Source of the DNA: Cyathus striatus
Taxonomy: Eukaryota; Basidiomycota; Agaricomycetes; Agaricales; Nidulariaceae
DNA: 64,000 nucleotides
Assembly: GCA_025738555.1 (NCBI GenBank)
Contig: JAOVFP010000020.1
Span: forward strand, 930,001-994,000
Direction: 5' to 3'
Below the pieces are notes generated by a model. It searched no databases. It was not told the origin of the DNA and was given only the letters and a program-made list of their open reading frames with translations. The position numbers and the translations under genes are program-made. This document shows, one piece after another, positions 56,459 to 64,000 of the stretch; positions within the stretch are counted from its first letter, which is position 1; each line of letters begins with the position of its first letter.

Positions 56459-56838
56459 ATGCCCGTGTCCATGCGCTCAGGCCTTAAGGCACTCACTCAA
56501 CTACGATGCTCAATATTCGAAACAACTTACAACCCAACTGGTGTCCGAACAGGTGCCAAATACCTACGCAGGCGTCTTCGTGGTCCCTCCATGGTCTTGT
56601 ACTACCCACCAGAAATTAATATATCTGCTATTGCGAGAAAGTATCCTGATTTGGAGCTCACCAATGAGGATGAGATCACCCGACTCGACGATATCGCATT
56701 CAGAAAGACCAGAGGCAAAAGTGCACCAAAGAAGTCGAAGGAGAAAGGTGAGTATTTTGTTGCGGTGCAGATAGCACGGATACTAACGATAAGTGGTCTT
56801 GCACAGGCGACAGTCGACGTTCGTCCAAGAAGCGGTGA
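56459..56838 (+). CDS. Mitochondrial small-subunit ribosomal protein mS33
   Basis: Two exons (56459-56747, 56807-56838) encode 106 aa. FETTYNPTGVRTGAKYLRRR followed by LRGPSMVLYYPPE is the signature of mS33 (yeast Rsm27), a small-subunit protein specific to mitochondrial ribosomes. The C-terminus is Lys/Arg-rich (APKKSKEKGDSRRSSKKR), longer than in animals but usual in fungi. A likely 5'UTR intron precedes the ATG. Shares the 293-bp gap with the divergent Suv3 gene, so two mitochondrial gene-expression factors may be co-regulated. Confidence 0.93.
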
Positions 56839-57077
56839 TGAAGTGCAGGGGAGGTTTTTCTCGTATTTTAATTTCTATTCGCTATGGATTTCATGTAATT
56901 TATGCCTTGGACACCCGAAGAACGCGAGGCCGGGGTTTAATTCACGCTTTCACTGGTCAAGCTTCAAGGTTGGAGGGTGTTACAGTACTTGTACAGTATA
57001 AGTATTAGGGTGAACTAACCTTAACCATAGGGGTCGGGACAGGTGAAGTAGTTTGTACATGTTATTATCTCATCTCA
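56839..57077. other. Short intergenic spacer
   Basis: mS33 3' region and upstream region of the SUZ gene. Nothing further seen. Confidence 0.3.
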
Positions 57078-57185
57078 ATGGCTTCCGACTTTGTTTGCGA
57101 CTGCGATTACATTGCTGTAGTGCCTCCGAAGGATGCCACTGTTATCACTTCGACTTATACCCTCATTTCTACAACACAATCTTTG

Positions 57186-57901
57186 ATGGACTCTGCGGCG
57201 TCCTCCTCCTCTTCTTCAGCTTTCATTGATCCATGGGACCAGCCACCTCCAACTATCACTTCCGTACATCTGTCTTTCTTGTCTTGTCTGTCCCCGCGCT
57301 AATGTCTTCAAATCTATGCGCTCTCTCGACTTGATCTAGAGAAAGACTACACGTCCACCCCGAGATGACTGGGAAGACGAAGAGGATGAAGAGGATGAAG
57401 ACATTCCTCCACCCTCTCAGGATCCTAATCCAGCAGCCGAGTCGAATAAGAAGCTATGGGAGGATGCGTATGCTCTACTCATCCTATCTCAGGCCTTTTC
57501 TTATGCTCTTAAACAGAAATTCAAAGCCGTCTGCTCCAATGCCATCTGTAGTCCTGTCTCCTTCCGCAACTACGCCCGTAGTGGCTCCACCATCAGGAGC
57601 GTTCCAGCCCACAATGCGAATTCTAAAGCGTCCTTCTCCAGCTTCCAACTCCAGCTCTGGGTCAGGAAGTGCGACACCTGCCAAAGAAGGGGACTTTAAG
57701 GAGAGGGAGAAACGATATTTAGAGGCACGTGAGAGGATATTTGGCTCCGAGAAGGAAGTAAAGGAAAACGTTGAGAATATACAAGTGCAAGAACCATTTG
57801 TAAAAGTCGTTCGGGAACCCAAAGGCCCTACTGAAGCAGCAGAGAGTATTGGACAAGTGAAAGGCTTTAGTGGAAGAAGGGCGGGTCCCCCTTTGGTGTG
57901 A
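57186..57901 (+). CDS. SUZ-domain protein
   Basis: Three exons: 57186 to about 57263, then 57341-57470 and about 57520-57901. The protein is about 200 aa. It begins MDSAASSSSSSAFIDPWDQPPP, passes an acidic block (DDWEDEEDEEDED), and has MRILKRPSPAS...KEREKRYLEARERIFG, the SUZ motif that binds RNA and occurs in proteins with R3H or RRM domains. The C-terminus is GRRAGPPLV. An in-frame ATG at 57078 would add 36 residues (MASDFVCDCDYIAVV), so the start is undecided. No R3H domain is seen, so it is a short SUZ-only RNA-binding protein, perhaps acting in mRNA turnover. Confidence 0.75.
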
Positions 57902-58070
57902 TCATGATTGTGTTTTTGCATCGATTCTTAGGGGTTTTATTGGTTTTTATGCTCACAGCTTGTATTTCTCAAAATTTTATATCTATTTTATGTCATTATA
58001 CAGTGCACCTACATTATGTTGTGCTACTTTACCTTATATGCATATGTTTGGAACATCATCAACACGGAGG

Positions 58071-60509
58071 CTACCTAATCCTACGTGCTCTCGTATCCTG
58101 AAAAAGCTTTGTCTTCACATCCTCCAATAATAAGCGGTCTCGCTGTGCAGTTCGCTTAACATGTCCTGCTCTCCCACCTATTTCTTCACCAGAAGATGTC
58201 GACTTATGCTTTGCTCCGTGCTTATTACCCCCGCAGGAAGTGTATGTTTCCGATTTCGATCGCTTTACCATTAAGTTATTCAGCTCAGTCTCCAGAATGT
58301 TCAAAATGTTTTGCACGTTCTCATCCGTCCCTTCCTTCTTCTCAGGCGGTGTTTTCGAGAATCCTAGTATAGACGACAGGTTCTCTTTCCCCGTTACACG
58401 TTCAAGCACGAGAGTGTCATCGTCGGAGCATTTAGAAGATGAAAATGAATCATCCCGTGTCGTAAAAGTGCCAGCCATAAGATGTGAAGAAAATAGACTC
58501 TCGAGATTAATGCCTGGATTACCCCTTCTGCTTCCCACGTCTTTCCTGTATGTGCTCCTGCTGCCTGATTCTTCCTTCCGCTTGCGTTCGAGCGCGGGAC
58601 TTTCGTCAGTAGTGCTTTTAGAAGATGTAGATTGACCATGTTCTGCTGTGGAAGTGATTCTGGACTCATATACTTGCGGGTCGGCAGTCATCAGAGGACT
58701 GTCGTCAGATATCGACGATGTGGATTCTTCATGCGACAGAGAGTAGTGGCTGTCGAAATCCCATCCACCAACAATTTCAATAGAATCAATTTCGTTCTGC
58801 CAATCTCCATCAAGATTGCCTGATAGCTCCTCTTGCTCCCTTTTCTTCTTCTCGAGTTGGGCTTTCATTTTAGCAGAAAAAATGGGAAAATTGGCTCGTG
58901 TACCGGGATGTTGGGCCTGCTGCAACTGTTGCCCACCAGTACGCAATTTACGTGGTGGGGAATCATGACCAGCTAGTCGCCTCGCCGCTGGTGAAGTGTA
59001 CGTCTTTGAAGGTGGAGGAATAGATGGAGACAGCTCCTTTGATAGGCGTTTACGGAAAAGTGGCGCCGATGTGGTAAATGACCTACGGTGGGGAGGCGTT
59101 TTATCAGGCTTCCGCTCATGCCCAGCCCTCCCAGCAGATGACGACGTGCGTTCATTATATTCTGTTGGTCGCCTACGTGGTAGTGCTGTGGACTGAGAAG
59201 GAAACGCTGGAGACGTGGATGAAGGATGACGTGAGTCTGACCGTGAAGCCATTGCGGTAGAGGGTGCATATGGAGGGGGTGTTGATGTAGGATACTGTGA
59301 GCCTAGCTGCCTCGGCGGTGAGACATATGTGGGAGGGGACGTTGATGTGGTATACTGCGAGCCTGGACGTGAAGGTAGCACCGGTTGCCTCGGCGGTGTG
59401 GTAGAGCGTACATATACGGGATGATGGGACGTAGATGTCGACGCACCTATATTAGTGATATTGGAATTTCTCGGATGTGGGTATGCAGGTGATGACGAAG
59501 ATGGAGGGGGAGGGCGGGGGATAGGAGCTGCAGATCTGGGCAGATACGGTTTCGCGTATCGCGGGGGGGTTTCTGTGCGCATGACCCATTCCTTTTCCAT
59601 CTCGCAGCCCTTGGAGAATATGGTGGTCAAAGCATGGCGCAGTTGAGGGATGAGCACTGGTAGTGGCATTTGGTAAATTTCGAGGTTTGGGCTGCATGCG
59701 TAGGTCCAAGCTAGCTGGCATTGAGATAACTGCGAGCTGAAGAGAGGCAAAGAAGTACTAACCAGGCAAAATCCATTTCTTCAATGGTTCACCTACATCG
59801 TCTTCGTTTAGCACAATCTTCCACTTTCGTGGATCACTACTGAGCACTTTAGACCACTGCCCCTGGTGCACTTGCCATCCTCTGCGACCATCGTAAAGCA
59901 CGGGGTGATTGTTTTCGTCGTGTACGTTGGCACCACGAGCGACAATCAAGCCCAACATGGCCTTGATTTTCTTGGATACAGCATTCCTGATGACTTTCTT
60001 CTTGCCGAGTTTCTTAATTGACAAGACCATGGCCAGACTCATTGGTACTTGATCTGGCTTGTGGATGGTGAGGACGCGTGGAAGATAGTCGGCTTTGCAG
60101 TTGTGATCGGGATGAAAGAGGGAGTCTCTCCATGGGAGAGGGTATTCGGCATGTAATCGCAATAGGCGTTGAGAGAAGGTCTCAAAGGGGACGAGAAAGG
60201 GCGGGGCCTGGATGGGATCGCGAGGGCTAGCAAGAAGGGACTGAGGGAAAGCGCGGATAGTAAAGGCATTGTTTGAGAATACGGGGAAGTGTTTGCGGAG
60301 GGCAGTTGTGGCAGGATGAGAGGGGTCGAGAACGTCGTCTCCTTTTTTTATTTAGTAAGAGAGAAGGAGAGAAGAGAAGGGAGCTGGTGCAGACCTACGA
60401 CGCCGGCTGGGTTGGTGATGTTTCCAATGCTGCCTGGACACTGCCTCTTGAATGCGAAGGCCTGGTATCTGGGAGCCTTTGGTAGCCTGGCTAATTCCAT
60501 GCATTTCAT
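58071..60509 (-). CDS. Unrecognised protein: conserved-looking N-terminal domain plus long disordered tail
   Basis: Starts at ATG 60509 (MKCMELARLPKAPRYQAFAF). An intron of about 70-75 nt (near 60397 to 60323) joins it in phase to a ~210-aa folded block containing HFPVFSNNAFTIRAFPQSLL, PFETFSQRLLRLHAEYPLPW, KLGKKKVIRNAVSKKIKAML and DPRKWKIVLNEDDVGEPLKKW. Near 59760 a donor (GTTAGTAC) leads towards a second open frame (LRHALTTIFSKGCEMEKEWV, then ~500 disordered residues rich in Pro/Ser, with QNEIDSIEIVGGWDF and NILNILETELNNLMVK) ending at 58071. The obvious acceptors leave a one-base phase mismatch, so this junction is unsettled; two genes are possible but no second promoter is evident. The basic NAVSKKIK region and RNA-factor neighbours hint at a mitochondrial or RNA role, without proof. 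Confidence 0.55.
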
Positions 60510-60553
60510 ACTTAGTATACAAGAGACAGGAGAAGAAACAAACTATCAATATA

Positions 60554-60560
60554 TCACGTG
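60554..60560. promoter_or_regulatory. CACGTG box in the divergent promoter
   Basis: TCACGTG in the 177-bp gap between the unknown gene (start 60509) and the dioxygenase (start 60687). Followed by a TAT/TTA trinucleotide microsatellite at about 60569-60602. Confidence 0.45.
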
Positions 60561-60686
60561 TCTTAGTACTTATTATTATTATTATTATTTAATTATTATT
60601 ATCACTATCACAGTATCACTATCCCCTATCAATACATCTCTCTCAATCCCCCTATCACTATTCCCCTATCAATACATCCCCCATCC

Positions 60687-61981
60687 ATGCTCTCTTCTCT
60701 CCCCCGCCCTTTTCTAACCAAACGCTCTTTCTCATCCTTCACCACATCCCCCACCGGCATCACACTCGCTGCCCTCAACAATACCACTTTTCCGTACATA
60801 TGGCTCCGCGACGCGTGCCAGGCCCCGGCCTCTGTCCATCCTTCCACCAGCCAAAAGCTATTCAGGTCCTCAGACATCCCATTTGATATTTCTCCCCAGG
60901 GCATAACAATTTCAAACCAAGGTCTGAATGTCGTGTGGAACGACGGGCACCTAAGCTTCTTCGACCGATCCTTCCTTGAGCGTCACAGCTCCCCCGAAAC
61001 CCTTCGTCAGTTCCATAAAGACATCTCCCCGCAACCCTGGACGCGTTCCTCCATATCCTCTCTCCCTTCACTCTGCCTCACGTATGCCGAGCTTCAGACA
61101 CCCCAAGGTCTTCTAAAGGGCATCAAACAGCTATGTGCCTATGGGCTGCTCTTCGTCTCTGGCGTACCGAACGAGAAAACAGCCGACAAGGAATGCGAGC
61201 TGAGAAAGCTCGCGGGGACATTTGGCGAGATACGTCCCACGTTTTACGGCGAAACTTGGGATGTCGTCAATATCAAGGAGGGGAGTCGCAATATTGCATA
61301 TACCAACTTGGATCTGGGATTGCATATGGATTTGTTGTGTGTCCCTTTTCCCATCTCCCCTTCCAACCTCTGCCCATTCGACTAATGGAATCTGAAACAA
61401 GATATTTCCAACATCCTCCACGATACCAAATCTTACATTGTCTTCGAAATCGCGTTCGCGGAGGAACAAGCATCTTTGTCGACGCGCTTTACGCCTCAGA
61501 GACACTACGCAAGACCGACCCCGAGGCGTTTTCTGTCCTAACGACCACGCCCGTGTCATTCCATTACATCAATGATGGACACCATCTGCACTACGAACAT
61601 CCCACCATCGAATTGTTACCTCCAGGCACCTATCTCCCCACTTCTTCCACTGTAGAAGCTCCTGTAAGCCACATCAACTACTCTCCTCCCTTCCAAGCCC
61701 CCCTTCCCCTTTCCACCCCTTCATCATTCTACCCCTCCCTGCGCAAATTCACCGAGCTTCTAAATGCTCCAGAACATACATATGACTACACACTGAAAGA
61801 AGGGGATGCAGTGCTATTTGATAATCGCCGCGTTCTGCATGCCAGGTCGGCCTTTGATGACATACCCGGTTTGGAGGCGGCGCCGGGGGAGACGAATCGG
61901 TGGTTGAAGGGGTGCTACCTTGAGGCGGATGCCATTGTGGATCGGGGAAGAGTATTACAGGGGAAAGTTGGGAAGGTATAG
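60687..61981 (+). CDS. Gamma-butyrobetaine / trimethyllysine-type dioxygenase
   Basis: An Fe(II)/2-oxoglutarate oxygenase of the BBOX1/TMLHE family, acting in carnitine synthesis. Exons 60687-61336 and 61402-61981 give 409 aa. The N-terminus (MLSSLPRPFLTKRSFSSF) looks mitochondrial and is followed by the family's zinc-binding-like N-domain (IWLRDACQAPASVHPSTSQK). The oxygenase core has FGEIRPTFYGETWDVV, then NLDLGLHMDLL, where HxD binds iron, and the distal iron ligand in FDNRRVLHARSAF, with Arg nearby for 2-oxoglutarate. The spacing fits the family and frames join cleanly. Which of the two substrates is used cannot be told from sequence. Convergent with a peroxisomal hydratase gene, so two acyl/carnitine-related genes sit side by side. 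Confidence 0.9.
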
Positions 61982-62177
61982 GATGACGCTGAAAGTTTTA
62001 ATTTATCGGGCATAACTGTAAGGATGGAACAGGTTTAAAGGAAGTTAGTACTTTTTATTTCGTCAAGGGAATTTGTGCATCATATGCACTCCACTTTTAT
62101 TTGGTTACATTGTTTATTCCTTGATAAATATATAATGAAAGTAAGAATTACACTGGATTCCATAGTACAAATCCGCC

Positions 62178-63508
62178 TCAAAGCTTGGCTTGTCCCGCCT
62201 TTACAACGTATGCTAAACCCTGCCCGAGGACAATCTTGCCCGTAGTCAAGTTCTTGGTCTCGAAACCAATTTCGGTGCTTCCTTTGGGACCGGGACCGAT
62301 TTCCCATATGCTGGTCTCGAGCGCATCACCAGGCTTAACAGGTGCAGTGAAGCGGACACCGAAGAAACGCAGGGTCTTGGGATCGTTTCCGCCAACGGTT
62401 TTGATGATGGCGCGTGCAGCAAAGCCGTAGCTCGAGAGGCCGTGAAGAATTACGCCGCCAAATCCGGCGCGTTGGCCAATTGAAGGGTCTGCAATGCGTT
62501 AACCATGAATGAGGCATGGACGATAGATTGTTGAGCTTACCAATGTGCAAGGGGTTATAGTCACCACTCAGTCTGAAGACGAGTGCTTGCTCAGGGGTCG
62601 TCTGTTCAGTGTGAATGTAGTCCGCCTTACGGTCCTTGGGGATAGGTTTCCCTTCAGGAGGACCAGCAATGAACTTCTGGAATCTCTCGCCCGTTGCCTT
62701 GGCTCCGAGGTTGAAAGAGGAAGACTAGTGGTGTTGCGGTTTAGATTGACATCATATACCACAAAAATAAAAGGACGTACATAGAGTTTGGCATAAACAG
62801 TGCCCTGGGGGTCAACAAGGAGATTCTCAGCGAAGAGGATTATTCCACTCTCTATCAAAATAGGCACTTAGGAAAAGCAGGAGAGCTGAACAAAAGTACG
62901 AACTGTTCTCTGCGACACCAGTGTACCTTGTTTTCCACGTCCAACCAGGCCCGCTTACAAGGGGAAGGTCCTTAAGAATCTCAATGGATTGCGTAGCGTG
63001 CACCTAGAATATCGTTTTATTTAGACACGTCGGATGCGAGTGCATGCAACGACATACGACGCGATTGGGATCCAAAGGTGGCATTCCTGGGATGGGTCGA
63101 CCCTTGATGCGCTCTGCGAAGAGGTTGACATCCTGGTCAGCGCCTTTCAGTGCGAGGACAACGGGATACGTTGGGATGGCAGCGAATTTCTTGTCTGCGA
63201 CGGTTAGCGCTTTAGATGTTATTATTCCTGTTATGAGAATGTATCTCCTACCGAGTTCTGTAACGATATCACGTTAGGCGTGGTTATACAGGCTGAGAAA
63301 GAAGCGACATACCATAGACGAAATGAGACTCATCTGCCTTCGCACCCACACCCACAGCATAAGTTAGCAGGTCGCGTTTGTTCCATGACACCTATAGCAG
63401 ATATATAGCTGTTGTCAGTGTCTGAACAATTCCTCGTCGGACGACTGTGGCGCATACAGGTTTATCTGGGAGAGTGAACCCGACAACTTGAGAGAGATCG
63501 CCTGGCAT
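62178..63508 (-). CDS. Peroxisomal MaoC-like 2-enoyl-CoA hydratase 2
   Basis: Hydrates trans-2-enoyl-CoA to (3R)-hydroxyacyl-CoA in peroxisomal beta-oxidation. About seven exons from ATG 63508 (MPGDLSQVVGFTLPD) through AKADESHFVY, FAAIPTYPVVLALKGAD, GRPIPGMPPLDPNRVVHA, GTVYAKLY and KDRKADYIHTEQTTPEQALVFRLSGD. The active-site block YNPLHIDPSIGQRAGFGG (hydratase-2 Asp/His dyad) follows, then VILHGLSSYGFAARA, ending QAKL with TGA 62180-62178. The final -AKL is a consensus PTS1. It resembles the stand-alone hydratase-2 (double hot-dog) rather than fused Fox2. Introns are short; no breaks seen. Confidence 0.92.
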
Positions 63509-63983
63509 TTTGGATGATACAGGAAGGTAGAGAAGGAGGTCCTTAGTTGTGGGGGTATATCAATAATCACGGTCTTCTATTTACTATCTAGTAACGGCTA
63601 TACCGGCTACCTCGTCGCCCGTCTTCCCCGCATCAGGATCCAGCAATTGCAACTTGCAAGACCCCATTTGAAATTATCACCGTGCATAGGTATCAGCTGT
63701 TCATTTTATCGGTCGCGTTTGATGCTAAATATGTACCAGATAACATACCAAATTGACTTCGTACTTTTCAAAGCAAGTATCAAGTACTAAGCTTACTTAT
63801 AACCAAGTAGGCAACAAGTAGACAACAAGTAGACGCTTATAAGTAGAATCGAACATGATCACGTGCTGTCTCCAATAATACGAAGACGCGACTTGCTAAA
63901 GCCTCAAGTTGATTTTGAACATTCTCGTTTTTCACCTCGTCTCCAGCTGCCCAACGTCTCTTCTGCAACAATATACTTTTAAG
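63509..63983. promoter_or_regulatory. Divergent promoter, hydratase and right-edge gene
   Basis: 475 bp. TCACGTG at 63859-63865, and repeated ACAAGTAGAC/CAAGTAG words at about 63803-63845. A pyrimidine-rich leader runs up to ATG 63984. Confidence 0.4.
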
Positions 63984-64000
63984 ATGCCCGTAGAAAGACT
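63984..64000 (+). CDS. Start of a further gene (partial, right edge)
   Basis: ATG 63984 in good context (TTAAGATGC) after a CT-rich leader opens MPVER..., cut by the window edge. Too short to identify. Confidence 0.4.

Noticed and set aside
59452..59721. Alternative frame across the second exon of the 58-60.5 kb gene
   Set aside because: It would join the upstream exon in phase, but it ends early and its His/Pro-rich sequence looks less like protein than the long competing frame.
1..64000. CRISPR arrays, bacterial operons, Shine-Dalgarno sites, prophage
   Set aside because: The window is spliceosomal-intron-bearing nuclear fungal DNA; no regularly spaced direct repeats or phage genes are present.

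Overview
The window looks like nuclear DNA of a filamentous basidiomycete, most likely an Agaricomycete. The evidence is the dense, short (about 41-67 nt) GT-AG introns, CTAAC-like branch points, the gene families present (two DUF6534-type membrane proteins, a Kre9/Knh1-type GPI protein, a Dal5-type MFS carrier, a fungal DUG1 dipeptidase) and many divergent gene pairs that share short promoters. There are no operons, CRISPR arrays or rRNA genes. The GC-richer gene blocks are separated by AT-rich, gene-poor stretches.

Layout, left to right. A SAP-domain protein (runs off the left edge), a WH1-CRIB protein that looks like the N-terminal half of WASP, and an alternative NADH dehydrogenase. Then an AT-rich gap with short inverted repeats, an uncharacterised 723-aa protein, and a gene-poor zone (11-16.6 kb) that holds a well-preserved 782-bp Mutator-like MITE with ~175-bp inverted repeats and a 9-bp target duplication. 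From 16.7 to 30.7 kb: an 11-exon DUF6534 protein, a CPA2 cation/proton antiporter with an apparent frameshift, NADP-isocitrate dehydrogenase, a second DUF6534 protein, a Kre9-like cell-wall protein and a large unrecognised gene. From 31 to 49 kb: ArgJ, a molybdopterin-binding-domain protein, a cupin, a damaged MFS carrier, a GNAT acetyltransferase, the serine palmitoyltransferase LCB2 subunit and UDP-glucose dehydrogenase. From 49.3 kb to the end: a DUG1 dipeptidase divergent from a protein with a striking SQ-cluster tail, the mitochondrial helicase Suv3, mitochondrial ribosomal protein mS33, a SUZ-domain protein, an unknown protein, a gamma-butyrobetaine/trimethyllysine-type dioxygenase, a peroxisomal MaoC-type hydratase and the start of one more gene.

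Themes. Much of the block is organelle housekeeping: Suv3, mS33, NDH-2, ArgJ and IDP1 carry or probably carry mitochondrial N-termini, and the hydratase ends in a peroxisomal -AKL. Several accessory genes (antiporter, MFS carrier, Kre9-like, DUF6534 copy 1, the unknown gene at 28-30.7 kb) show one-base reading-frame breaks, often in homopolymers, whereas long housekeeping genes (LCB2, UGDH, Suv3, IDP1, DUG1) read cleanly. Either the accessory genes are decaying or the assembly has homopolymer errors. Perfect TCACGTG(A) palindromes recur in the divergent promoters. All splice models were built by eye from frame and family resemblance; no searches were run.
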